From NCBI GenBank assembly GCA_964526565.1, contig CAZGMC010000037.1:1-36356 (forward strand): a stretch of DNA of 36,356 nucleotides. Reading direction: 5' to 3'. Source of the stretch: CAZGMC01 sp964526565. Its GTDB lineage: Bacteria > Pseudomonadota > Alphaproteobacteria > DSM-16000 > Inquilinaceae. A model generated the notes under the pieces. It saw nothing but the letters and a program-made list of their open reading frames with translations. It did no database searches and had not been told where the DNA came from. Shown one piece after another: positions 26,914-35,464 of the stretch. How positions within the stretch are numbered: the first letter of the stretch is position 1; each line of letters opens with the position of its first letter. A program made the translations under genes and the position numbers.

Positions 26914-27561
26914 ATGCCTGAACTGACCCTCATCATCGGCAACAAGGCCTATTCCTCCTGGTCGCTGCGCGCCTGGCTGGGCCTCAAGGCTGCCGGCGTG
27001 GCGTTCGACGAGATCGTCATCCCGCTGAGCCGGCCCGACACGAAGGCTCGCCTTGCCGGCCACTCACCCTCCGGCAAGGTGCCGGCGCTGCGCACCGGGC
27101 ACGGCCTGGTCTGGGACAGCCTGGCGATCCTGGAATACGTGGCAGAGCGCTTCCCGCAATCCGGTCTGTGGCCGGACGACCCGGCCGCCCGCGCCGTCGC
27201 CCGGTCGGTCTCGGCGGAGATGCATGCCGGCTTCGCGCCGCTGCGCCGCGCCATGGCCATGGACCTGAAGCAGCGGCACCCGGCCCGCCCGGTCGACACC
27301 GAAGTGGCGGCCGACATCGCGCGGATCACCGGGATCTGGCAAGACTGCCGCGCCCGCTTCGGCAGCGGCGGGCCGTTCCTGTTCGGTGCGTTCGGCGCCG
27401 CCGACTGCATGTACGCGCCGGTGGTGACCCGCTTCACCACGTACGCGGTCGCCCTGGATCCCGAGTGTCAGGCTTACGCCGACGCGGTGCTGGCCCTGCC
27501 GGCCATGGTGGAGTGGACGAACGCTGCGCTGGCCGAACCGTGGATCATTCCGGCTCCGTAA
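26914..27561 (+). CDS. Glutathione S-transferase family protein
   Basis: A 215-aa cytosolic protein with an N-terminal thioredoxin-like domain: LTLIIGNKAYSSWSLRAW (likely catalytic Ser/Tyr region), SPSGKVPALRTG and VWDSLAILEYVAERFP (Ser/Asp glutathione contacts). The C-terminal part is all-helical, with FGAADCMYAPVVTRF. It resembles the YfcF/zeta-like bacterial GSTs; the substrate is unknown. ATG 26914. Its 3' end overlaps by 17 bp the convergent TAXI receptor gene. Confidence 0.92.
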   Translation: MPELTLIIGNKAYSSWSLRAWLGLKAAGVAFDEIVIPLSRPDTKARLAGHSPSGKVPALRTGHGLVWDSLAILEYVAERFPQSGLWPDDPAARAVARSVSAEMHAGFAPLRRAMAMDLKQRHPARPVDTEVAADIARITGIWQDCRARFGSGGPFLFGAFGAADCMYAPVVTRFTTYAVALDPECQAYADAVLALPAMVEWTNAALAEPWIIPAP

Positions 27562-28786
27562 CCAGCGGCAGGAACCGCGGCGCGATTGTCGGCCGCGACG
27601 CCTCGGCACCGGCCTCTGGCACCGCACCGGTCGCCCGCGGGGTCGGTCCATGCCCGGCGGCGCCGGCGCCACTGCCGATCCCGGCATCACCTTGATCGTC
27701 GGTCGGGGACCGCACCATCAGGCCGATCTCGTGGTAGAAGCGCAGAGCACCGGGATGAATGGGAATGCCAATGCCGCGCAGGGCGTTCTCAACCTGGATC
27801 TCGGAGCCCCGCGGGTGGTTGTTCTCGAGCACCGCCTGGGTCGACGGATGCCACAGCGCCCTGGTGATGCCGTAGACGGTTTCCTCGTCCACCGCGGTCG
27901 AGGTCACCCACAGGGCGCCGACGGCGATCATCGGCACGGCGCCGACGCCGCTGTAGGTCTCGGCCGGCAGCCCGGCGGCCGTAAAGAACGGCCGAGATTC
28001 GATCAGCCGGCGCGCCGCCGGATCGTCGAACGGCACCAGCCGGATCGGCATGCGCCGCGCCAGGTCCTCAATGGCCAGCAGCGGCGCCCCGCCGACGAAC
28101 ATGAAGGCGTCGATCTCGCCGGCCAGCAGCGCATCGCTCGCCGTTTCCGGGCGCAGATGGACGGCCTCGATGTCGTCCTCGCTCAGATCGTAGGCGTCAA
28201 GCACAAGGCGCGCATCGATCAGCGTGCCCGAGCCCTCCTCGCCAATGGACACCCGCTTGCCGCGCAGGTCGGCGACGGTCTCGATCGGGCTGTCGGCGGG
28301 CACGACGACATGCACCAGCTCGCCGTACAGGTGGGCGATGGCGCGCAGATCGGGGAACGGGCCCTGGTCCTCGTACAGGTTGGAGCCGCGATAGGCCCAC
28401 GTCGCCACGTCCGCCTGGGCCAGTGCCGACTCGATCAGCCCGTCGCGGATGTTGTTGATGTTCTCCACCGAGCCGGAGCTGGCCTGGGCGACGGCGATCA
28501 GCCCCGGCACGCCGCAACTGCCGCCCAGCTCGCACGGTGGCGCCCCGGGCGGGCCGGAAATGGCGTTGGCAATCAGCCCGCCAATGGGGAAGTAGGTGCC
28601 GCCGGTGGTACCGGTGCCGATGCGAAAGAACCGGATGGTCTGGTCCTGGGCCTGTGCCGCGGCCCCGCCCACGGCCCCGCCCACGGCCATGCTCGCCGCC
28701 ATCACGGCGAGACAGACGACAGCCGTCATGAAACCGGCCATGCCCCGGCGGTACGTTCCCGGCACGCTATCCCGGATCGGCTGCAT
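27545..28786 (-). CDS. TAXI-family TRAP substrate-binding protein
   Basis: A 413-aa exported receptor of the TAXI group. An N-terminal signal region (TAVVCLAVMAASMAVGGAVG) precedes FFRIGTGTTGGTYFPIGGLI, the hallmark TAXI strand. GSVENINNIRDGLIESALAQ, LRGKRVSIGEEGSGT and DAFMFVGGAP follow in family order. The last ~50 residues are low-complexity Gly/Ala/Pro and extend over the end of the GST gene. No permease is adjacent on this strand; the nearest is the fused DctQM 0.9 kb away on the other strand, which has its own DctP. Start ATG at 28786 or 28741. Confidence 0.9.
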   Translation of the reverse strand: MQPIRDSVPGTYRRGMAGFMTAVVCLAVMAASMAVGGAVGGAAAQAQDQTIRFFRIGTGTTGGTYFPIGGLIANAISGPPGAPPCELGGSCGVPGLIAVAQASSGSVENINNIRDGLIESALAQADVATWAYRGSNLYEDQGPFPDLRAIAHLYGELVHVVVPADSPIETVADLRGKRVSIGEEGSGTLIDARLVLDAYDLSEDDIEAVHLRPETASDALLAGEIDAFMFVGGAPLLAIEDLARRMPIRLVPFDDPAARRLIESRPFFTAAGLPAETYSGVGAVPMIAVGALWVTSTAVDEETVYGITRALWHPSTQAVLENNHPRGSEIQVENALRGIGIPIHPGALRFYHEIGLMVRSPTDDQGDAGIGSGAGAAGHGPTPRATGAVPEAGAEASRPTIAPRFLPLVTEPE

Positions 28787-28864
28787 GATCTGTCGCCCCC
28801 CGCGGCTTGCCCACATCCCCGTATGTGTCTTGAGTTCAACGGACAAATGGGGCGGGAGGACGGC

Positions 28865-29365
28865 CTAGACCACTCCGATCAGCATCAGCCCGCCGACCGC
28901 GGCGACGGCGCCGCCGGCCACCTGCAAGCCGCGCCGCGCCACCCCCTGCGTCAGCATGGCGGCGATGCCGACGCCGGCCGCCGCGACGAACAGGACACCG
29001 CAGACGAACCCGACCACCGCCACGACGCCACGGTCGAGCATGGCCGCTGCCGTCGGTCCGTGATAGGCCGCTGCGACCGCGACCAGGGCCGCCGCCGCCA
29101 GTGCGGGCACCATGGCATGGAAGGCCACCAGCAGGCCGAGCGCGACCAGCGCCGCCGGCACCACCCAGACCCGGCAGGGCGGTGGCCAGCCGGCCTCGCG
29201 CAGCACGATGCCGGCGACCAGGCCGATCAGCACCGCCGCTGCCAGCCGCCACGGCTCGCGCCCGCCAAGCTGCCAGGCCCACAAGCCGACGGCGAGCAGC
29301 GTCAGGAACAGCGCCAGGGGCGTCAACGGTGCCGCGAACCCACTGCCGAACGCGCCATTCAGCAT
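28865..29365 (-). CDS. HupE/UreJ-like membrane protein lacking the metal motif
   Basis: A 166-aa membrane protein with about six hydrophobic segments. APLTPLALFLTLLAVGLWAW plus QLGGREPWRL matches the HupE/UreJ family (nickel/cobalt permease-like secondary transporters). But the conserved HPxxGxDH is replaced: HP is AP, and the DH is LF. The usual signal peptide with early His residues is also missing. Only a remnant of the distal histidine part (YHGPTAA) remains. Metal transport is therefore doubtful. The ATG at 29365 overlaps the MFS gene stop by one base (TGATG). Confidence 0.6.
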   Translation of the reverse strand: MLNGAFGSGFAAPLTPLALFLTLLAVGLWAWQLGGREPWRLAAAVLIGLVAGIVLREAGWPPPCRVWVVPAALVALGLLVAFHAMVPALAAAALVAVAAAYHGPTAAAMLDRGVVAVVGFVCGVLFVAAAGVGIAAMLTQGVARRGLQVAGGAVAAVGGLMLIGVV

Positions 29366-30651
29366 CAGCCCGTCCCCCGCGGGACGAAGTCGAACGAAAG
29401 CTGCGCCGCCTCGGACTCGGCCCGCGGGTCGAGCAGCGTGGCCTCGGGTGTCGTCTGCGCCACCGCGACGAAGGCGCCCTGCTCTTCGTTGGGCACCGGC
29501 TCGCGCCGGGCCATCCGCCACGCCGTGAACGCAGCCAGGACGAATCCGATCACCGCAAAGAACTGGAACAACCCGCCGCTGCCCAGCCGGCCCATGGCCA
29601 GGGCGGCCAGCGGCGGCCCGGCCACCGCGCCGACGCCGAACCACAGCAGCAGCCCGGCCGAGGTCGGCACCAGGTCGGCCGGCGCAATGCGGTCGCTGGC
29701 GTGCGCCAGGCTGATCGGGTAGAGCGTGTAGGCGATGCCGCCGTGCAGCACGACCAGTGTCCCCAGCAGCCATACCGACCACGCTCCGGCCATGGCGATC
29801 GCTGCACTGATCGCGCCGAGGGCGACGGTCAGGCCGAGAATGACGCGACGCCGGTCGAACCGGTCGGACAGGCGGCCCATCGGGAACTGCAGGACGAAGC
29901 CGCCCAGCACCGCCATCAGCATGAACTGCGCCACCCAGCCCGGTGTCGGATCGACGCCGCGCGCATAGACCGGCGCCATGGCATTGAACGCGCCGGTGAC
30001 CAGACCGGCGCACAGACAGCCGGCCAACCCCAGCGGCGAGATCGTGATCAGCCGGTGCAGGGTCAGGCGCTCGAAGTGTATCTCCGGCGGCGACTCGACC
30101 CGCGACAGGGTCAGCGGCACCAGCGACAGGCAGATCAGCACCGCGACCAGCGTGAAGGCCTGGAAACCGGCCGGGTCGGCGGCCGTGATCAGGAACTGGC
30201 CGATGCCGAAGGCCAGGAAGTTCACGGCCATGTAGGCGCCCATGACGCTGCCGCGGACGGCGTCGGTCGCCTTGGCGTTCAGCCAGCTCTCCAGGATCGT
30301 GTACAGGCTGGCCATGCACAGACCGGTGAGGATGCGCAAAGCCGCCCACAACATGCCGCTGAGGACCAGCGGATGGAGCAGCGCCGATACCGTGGCCAAT
30401 GCGGCAAACGCGGCAAAGGTCCGGATGTGGCCGACACGGTTGATGATTGCCGGGCAGATCAGGGTGCCGATCACCCAGCCGACCGAATAGCACGCCAGGA
30501 TCAGGCCGATCACATCGACCGGCACCGCCTCCAGGTCGAGGCGCACGGCCAGCAGCGTACCGAACAGACCGTTGCCGGCAATGAAGATCGCCGCGCTGAA
30601 CAGCAGCGGAACAACGGCGATCAGAAGGGTGCGAAGATCGGCCACGGGCAA
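29365..30651 (-). CDS. MFS transporter (YcaD-like)
   Basis: A 428-aa protein with 12 predicted membrane helices. N-half: GLILACYSVGWVIGTLICP; C-half loop: GRLSDRFDRRRVILG, which is the MFS signature loop between helices. ASLYTILESWLNAKATDAVRG resembles the YcaD-type MFS group. The substrate is unknown. The C-terminal ~50 residues are hydrophilic. The start is uncertain: TTG at 30651 or GTG at 30645; no good ribosome binding site is visible. The stop overlaps the start of the HupE-like gene, so the two are cotranscribed. Confidence 0.88.
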   Translation of the reverse strand: MPVADLRTLLIAVVPLLFSAAIFIAGNGLFGTLLAVRLDLEAVPVDVIGLILACYSVGWVIGTLICPAIINRVGHIRTFAAFAALATVSALLHPLVLSGMLWAALRILTGLCMASLYTILESWLNAKATDAVRGSVMGAYMAVNFLAFGIGQFLITAADPAGFQAFTLVAVLICLSLVPLTLSRVESPPEIHFERLTLHRLITISPLGLAGCLCAGLVTGAFNAMAPVYARGVDPTPGWVAQFMLMAVLGGFVLQFPMGRLSDRFDRRRVILGLTVALGAISAAIAMAGAWSVWLLGTLVVLHGGIAYTLYPISLAHASDRIAPADLVPTSAGLLLWFGVGAVAGPPLAALAMGRLGSGGLFQFFAVIGFVLAAFTAWRMARREPVPNEEQGAFVAVAQTTPEATLLDPRAESEAAQLSFDFVPRGTG

Positions 30652-30863
30652 GCGGGGACAAGAAAAACGCCCGGACGGTACCCGCCCCGGTCACCAGATA
30701 CAAGCGCGGACGCGGCTGGGCCGGAACCGGTCCGGCGCGCCCAGCCGCGGATCGCGTTTTCTGGTTTGAGCCGCCCGAGCCTTCACCGCCGGCAGAGGCC
30801 TCTTCCAGTGTCATGGGATCTTCACGGACGGCCCCAAGGGAGTATGTTCATGCGCCGGAGGGT

Positions 30864-31196
30864 TCAGTCTCCATCCACGAACAGGCTGGCGAGCCGGTCA
30901 GGATTGGCATTGGCGATGGACAGGGACAGCGCACCGAGGGCCTCGCCGGCCTCGTCCGCCATGGCCCGCGCCGCACCTTCGTTCATGGGCGTGACGATGA
31001 ACCCGCGGTCGGCCATATCCTTGAGGAAAGCCTCCAGGTCGGCATGCCCCGACGTGGACGTGGACGTGGACACGACGTCGGGATCGGAGGGCGTCTGCGG
31101 GGCGGGAGCCGGCGTCGACGCGGGGGCCTTGGCCTCGGAGCGGCCGGACACGGTCGACGGCAGGACGGGAGGAAGGGTGATCGCAGGGATCGACAT
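30864..31196 (-). CDS. Small hypothetical protein
   Basis: A 110-aa protein that I do not recognise. The N-terminal half is Pro/Ala/Ser/Thr-rich with STSTSTS encoded by a 6-bp repeat (gacgtg, 31051-31068). The C-terminal half, about residues 52-107, looks folded and helical: LEAFLKDMADRGFIVTPMNE and ALGALSLSIANANPDRLASL. The ATG at 31196 is plausible. It is divergent from the M14-like gene. Confidence 0.6.
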   Translation of the reverse strand: MSIPAITLPPVLPSTVSGRSEAKAPASTPAPAPQTPSDPDVVSTSTSTSGHADLEAFLKDMADRGFIVTPMNEGAARAMADEAGEALGALSLSIANANPDRLASLFVDGD

Positions 31197-31424
31197 GACG
31201 CGAACTCCGTGTGCGGGTCGAACGACGATGGCGTATACCGTTGCCCATCCAGGTCAGCAAGCCATGTGCCAGCGCTCAACGCCACGCTGTTCCACACCAG
31301 CGGCCTCCCGCAGACCGGGCAGTCCGTACGCCCCGGCAGGATTCGCCCCGGCAGGTCTTGCCGGGCAGAGCCATCGTGCCTCCCCTCCCCGGCCCGGCGC
31401 CGGATCGGGTGGCCGCCGGTGAGC

Positions 31425-32306
31425 ATGCGGGCCGCGATGGTGATGGACGCCTGGGAGCCAGCCGGCATGGCCACCGTCCTCGGCACCAGCGACGAGGGCC
31501 GGCCGGTCACGGCGCATTTCTTCCCCGGCAACGGTCGCGGCCGTGCGCTCGTCATCGGCGGCGTGCACGGCTCGGAGCGCTCAGCCGTGGAGGTGGCGCA
31601 GCGCCTGCTGGCGCGGCTGACGGCGGGCGCCCGGCCCGAGGCCGACACCGTCGTCGTGCCGCTGCTCTTCCCCGATCACTATGCGGCGGACGTGCGCGAG
31701 CGCGAGATCCCGACCAACCGCAACTTCCCTGCTCCCGGCGAGAGCCTGGCCTCGGCGCGGCGCCGCGGCGGCGGCCGGCCCCTGGACCATTTGGGTCGGC
31801 CGATCCTGCCGGAGAACATGCTGCTGATCGAGCTGATCGAGCGGTTCCGGCCGGACCGCATCGCCAACCTGCACGCCACGCCCCACCCGCAACGACCCGG
31901 TTTCTTCTCGGACCCGCACGCGCCGGTGCCGGTGGCGCCGGGTGATACAGGCGGACAGCGCGCCGCCCGGCACGCGGCCGCCGCACGGACGGCCGCCGAC
32001 GAGGCCCTGGCGCTGCGTCTGGCCGCTGCCGCGGGGCGAGCCGGCGCCAACGTCGCCGGCAACAGGCTCGGTGCCGAGCCGACCCCGGTCTGGTCGGGCG
32101 AGGTCTGCGACGGCACGTCGCTTGGCAGCTGGGCGCCGGCACCGGTCGTCGAAGGCGGACCAGGCGACCGCGACTCCGTGGGCGTGATTACGGTCGAGCT
32201 GTACGGCCTGGCCGACAGCATGCGCCACCCCGACCCGGCGGCGCGCGCTGCCGAGACGGATGCTTTCGCCGAGGCGCTGCTGACGCTGTTCCTGCGCGGC
32301 GTCTGA
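31425..32306 (+). CDS. M14-type metallopeptidase/deacylase-fold protein
   Basis: A 293-aa protein of the M14/succinylglutamate desuccinylase type. Zinc ligands: HxxE in GGVHGSERSAVEV and a His in RIANLHATPH. TNRNFPAPGESL is the substrate Arg/Asn region, and VITVELYG carries the likely catalytic Glu. Substrate is unknown; family members hydrolyse peptides or N-acyl amino acids. Several starts are possible (31425, 31437, 31443); 31425 is listed. The gene is convergent with the CLC gene (31 bp apart). Confidence 0.85.
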   Translation: MRAAMVMDAWEPAGMATVLGTSDEGRPVTAHFFPGNGRGRALVIGGVHGSERSAVEVAQRLLARLTAGARPEADTVVVPLLFPDHYAADVREREIPTNRNFPAPGESLASARRRGGGRPLDHLGRPILPENMLLIELIERFRPDRIANLHATPHPQRPGFFSDPHAPVPVAPGDTGGQRAARHAAAARTAADEALALRLAAAAGRAGANVAGNRLGAEPTPVWSGEVCDGTSLGSWAPAPVVEGGPGDRDSVGVITVELYGLADSMRHPDPAARAAETDAFAEALLTLFLRGV

Positions 32307-32337
32307 CCGGGCGCTCCTCCCCGCCTCCTACCGCCTC

Positions 32338-34188
32338 CTACCGCCGCCGCCGGAGCGGGCGGATGCCGGGTTCGGGGACCGGGTCGCCGCGCTCCTCCGC
32401 GCGGGCGGTGAGCAGCGCGCGGTGATAGGCCAGCAGCACGTCGTGCTCGTGGACGAAGCCGACCACGCGGCGCTGCTCGCGGTCGTCGACGACCGGCAGG
32501 TGGCTCTCGCCGGCCCGGTCGATGAAATTGATCGCCTCGCGCAGTTCGTCGTTGGCCTGCAGCATCGGCGGGTCGCGGCGGGCGATGTCGCCGGCGGTGC
32601 GCGGCGTGTCGCCCTCCCCCGGCGCCTGCTCGGCCAGGGCCATGTCGGCCATGTTGATGACGCCGACCAGGCGGCCGTCGCCGTCGATGACGAACAGCTC
32701 GCCCCAGCGCGCATCGCTCAGCCTGTCGCCGATCTCATAGAGGTCGGCATCGGGGCCGACGGCGGTGTAGTCATCCTTCATCACATCGGCGACGCGGATC
32801 TGCTTGAGCAACCCGATCTCGCGCCCGCCGCGCAGGTTGACGCCGCGCCGCTCCAGTTGCCAGGTGAACAGGCTGCGGCCCGTCACGACGTGCGTCAGGC
32901 TGGTCGCCATGACGACGCCGAGCATGAGCGCAATGGCCATGGCGTAGTCGCCGGTCATCTCGAACACGATCAGGATCGTGGACATGGGCGCGCCCATCAC
33001 GGCGCCGGCCACCGCGCCCATGCCGACCAGCGTGTAGGCGCCGTGCCCGGACGAGAACTCCGGGAACATGCCGGTGGCGATGACGCCGAAGGCGCCGCCG
33101 GTCATCGCCCCGACGAACAGCGACGGGCTGAACACCCCGCCGCCGAAACGGCCGCCGAGCGATATCGCCGTTGCCGCCGTCTTGACGACAATCAGCATCA
33201 GCATGGTCTGCAGCGTCAGGTTCTCGCGCAGGGCGGCGTCGGTCGTCTCGTAGCCGACGCCGAGAATGTCGGGGAACCAGATCGCCATGATGCCGACCGC
33301 CAGCCCGGCCAGGGCCGGCCGCAACGCGACCGGAGGGTTGATCCGATCAATCATCGTGTCGGCGGTGATCACCGACCACATGAAGATCATCGCCACGACG
33401 CCGCAGACGAGGCCCAGCAGGGCGAACGCCGGGAACTCCAGGTATGAGACGATCTCGTACGAGCGCGGCAGGATGAAGGCCGGGAAGTCGCCATAGTGCA
33501 GCCGGCTGATCACCGTGCCGGCCACCGAGGCGATGACGATCGGGGTGAAGGCGGACAGGGCATAGTGTCCGACCACCACCTCGAGCGCGAAGAACACGCC
33601 GGCAATGGGCGTGTTGAAGCTGGCCGCCACCGCCGCCGCCACGCCGCAGCCGAGCAGCGTGCGCGACAGGTTGGGTGAGAGCCTGAGCCACCGCGCCACC
33701 GCCGACCCCAGGCAGGCGCCCAGGTGCACGATCGGCCCTTCGCGCCCGGCCGAGGCGCCCACCCCCAGCGATGCGGCGTTGTAGAAGCCCGCAGCCAGGC
33801 CGGTGCGCAACGACATGCGCCCGCCCTTCAGCGCGCACGCCTCCATCACGTGCGGCACCGCCTGCGGCCGGCCGTCCGGCAGGACATGGCGCAGGAACAG
33901 GCCGAGCAGCAGGCCGCCGACCGTCGGCGCCAGCACCAGCTGCCACCACGGCAGCTCGGCGGCGAACCCGGCCAGCCGTTGCGCGGCCGAGCCATAGAAC
34001 AGCGACTGCACCCCCCGCAGCAGGGCGCGGAAGGCGATCTCGCCCACGCCCGCAGCCACGCCGATGATCACCGCCAGCGCCGCCAGGATGAACTGGTCGT
34101 TGCGGATGATCCGGCGCGTGGCAATGAACAGGCGGTTGGCGAAGCGGAACCAGGGCAGTGTCGGGCGCAGCGTGTCCACGGCGGGCAC
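32338..34188 (-). CDS. CLC chloride channel with C-terminal CBS pair
   Basis: A 616-aa membrane protein. The filter motif is GVGASAGREGPIVHLGA, with the gating Glu at residue 150. FNTPIAGVFFALEVVVGHYA has Glu203 followed by Val, where E. coli ClcA has the proton-pathway pair Glu202-Glu203. The central Tyr region is replaced by GRSLFTWQL (Phe in place of Tyr). Two CBS domains follow (IRVADVMKDDYTAVGPDAD; HLPVVDDREQRRVVGFV). The Val suggests channel-like rather than proton-coupled transport; this is inference. GTG at 34188 is chosen, since the upstream frame overlaps the Uma2 gene. A 10-bp duplication (ccgcctccta twice) spans the stop. Confidence 0.9.
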   Translation of the reverse strand: MPAVDTLRPTLPWFRFANRLFIATRRIIRNDQFILAALAVIIGVAAGVGEIAFRALLRGVQSLFYGSAAQRLAGFAAELPWWQLVLAPTVGGLLLGLFLRHVLPDGRPQAVPHVMEACALKGGRMSLRTGLAAGFYNAASLGVGASAGREGPIVHLGACLGSAVARWLRLSPNLSRTLLGCGVAAAVAASFNTPIAGVFFALEVVVGHYALSAFTPIVIASVAGTVISRLHYGDFPAFILPRSYEIVSYLEFPAFALLGLVCGVVAMIFMWSVITADTMIDRINPPVALRPALAGLAVGIMAIWFPDILGVGYETTDAALRENLTLQTMLMLIVVKTAATAISLGGRFGGGVFSPSLFVGAMTGGAFGVIATGMFPEFSSGHGAYTLVGMGAVAGAVMGAPMSTILIVFEMTGDYAMAIALMLGVVMATSLTHVVTGRSLFTWQLERRGVNLRGGREIGLLKQIRVADVMKDDYTAVGPDADLYEIGDRLSDARWGELFVIDGDGRLVGVINMADMALAEQAPGEGDTPRTAGDIARRDPPMLQANDELREAINFIDRAGESHLPVVDDREQRRVVGFVHEHDVLLAYHRALLTARAEERGDPVPEPGIRPLRRRR

Positions 34189-34249
34189 TCTACGCGCGTC
34201 GGTCCGGCAGCGGAAGGGAAGCGGTTCGCCGAAAGGAGGAACCGTCCGG

Positions 34250-34801
34250 CTAGATCTCCACGTTCTCGTACACAAGGGCCATCGGCAGGTCGACGCCCAC
34301 GCTCTCCAGCCGCAGGACGGCGTCGCCGATCAGGTCCTGCACCAGCCAGGCGTTCTCGACGCGGTGCCACAAGGTGGCGAAAGGCGTTTCCGAGGAGACG
34401 AACAGGATCTCCCGCAGCGACGGCAGATCGCGATAGAGTCTGGCCTTGGTTCCGGGATCATGATCCGCGGTCGACGGCGACAGCATCTCGACGATCAGCA
34501 CCGGATCGGGAATCCAGCGCTGGCCCGGCCGTGCCGGCGTGCAGGACACGGCGATATCGGCAATCAACAACGCGTCCTGCACATCGCCGCGCAGGACACC
34601 GGCCTGCGGCACGGCGCTGCATGGCGGCCGCAAGGCATTGCCAAGGTGACGCCCGATGTTGCCGGCGACAACGCCATGCACATGCGACGCCGGCGCCATG
34701 GCAACGGGGACGCCGTGGATCAGCTCGTACCGCGTGTCGGTGCCGTCGTCCCACTCCAGGAATTCGCCCAGGGTCATAGGCGGGCGGGCCGGTTCGGCCA
34801 T
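34250..34801 (-). CDS. Uma2-family nuclease-fold protein (DUF820)
   Basis: A 183-aa protein with the PD-(D/E)XK-like layout of Uma2: MTLGEFLEWDDGTDTRYELI (first Glu), ADIAVSCTPA (Asp), VLIVEMLSPST (Glu) and GTKARLYRDLPSLREILFV (Lys). All candidate catalytic residues are present. The biological role of the family is unknown; it is often found in mobile or repeated form. It stands between greA and the CLC gene in the same orientation, 61 bp upstream of the CLC start. Confidence 0.9.
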   Translation of the reverse strand: MAEPARPPMTLGEFLEWDDGTDTRYELIHGVPVAMAPASHVHGVVAGNIGRHLGNALRPPCSAVPQAGVLRGDVQDALLIADIAVSCTPARPGQRWIPDPVLIVEMLSPSTADHDPGTKARLYRDLPSLREILFVSSETPFATLWHRVENAWLVQDLIGDAVLRLESVGVDLPMALVYENVEI

Positions 34802-34906
34802 GGCGGTCCTCCCTCAACCGCAACCATGCCGAATATGATAGCATCGTCGCAGCGCCGTGCCGAGCGGCGAAACCGCCCGCGGGCGAACTCCCGGCCGCCC
34901 CGCCGG

Positions 34907-35380
34907 TCAGACGTACTGGACCTGAACGATCTCGTAGGACTTGGAGCCGTTGGGCGTGGTCACCTCGACCACGTCGCCGACGCTCTTGCCGATCAGGCTG
35001 CGCGACAGCGGGGCGGTGATCGACAGGCGCCCCTCCTTCACGTCGGCCTCGTCCTGGCCGACGATCTGATAGGTGGTCTCGGCGTCGGTGTCCTCGTCGG
35101 CCAGCGTCACGGTGGCGCCGAACTTGACGCTGTCGCCGGACAGCTTGCTCACATCAATGATGTCGGCGCGCGACAGCCGGTCCTCGATCTCCAGCACCCG
35201 GCCCTCAATGAAGCTCTGGCGCTCACGCGCGGCGTGGTACTCGGCGTTCTCCGACAGGTCGCCGTGCTCGCGCGCCTCGGCGATGGCCCGGATGACGGCC
35301 GGACGTTCGACCTGCTTCAAGTATTTGAGCTCTTCCTGCAGACGCTCATATCCCGCTGCCGTCATCGGCACTTTCTGCAT
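34907..35380 (-). CDS. greA: Transcription elongation factor GreA
   Basis: RNA-polymerase secondary-channel factor that rescues backtracked complexes by transcript cleavage. It is 157 aa: an N-terminal coiled coil with AREHGDLSENAEYHAARERQ (acidic tip residues) and a C-terminal FKBP-like domain (ISITAPLSRSLIGKSVGD type; here LSITAPLSRSLIGKSVGD). ATG at 35380 (MQKVPMT). It lies 84 bp after carB on the same strand, a common alphaproteobacterial order. Confidence 0.97.
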   Translation of the reverse strand: MQKVPMTAAGYERLQEELKYLKQVERPAVIRAIAEAREHGDLSENAEYHAARERQSFIEGRVLEIEDRLSRADIIDVSKLSGDSVKFGATVTLADEDTDAETTYQIVGQDEADVKEGRLSITAPLSRSLIGKSVGDVVEVTTPNGSKSYEIVQVQYV

Positions 35381-35464
35381 GATATCCCTGCCTCGAACCA
35401 AAAATGACGCGCCGGCCGCCCGGTGGGTACGGCGCCGGCCCGTTTCCGTCGCTGCACTGAGGCC

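Noticed and set aside
24724..27561. Long plus-strand frame of about 945 codons across the TRAP permease
   Set aside because: A shadow of the DctQM gene. Only its end from 26914 is real (GST).
27650..29722. Long plus-strand frame opposite the TAXI and MFS genes
   Set aside because: Spans two unrelated minus-strand genes and their junction; it is a GC-driven open frame without recognisable domains.
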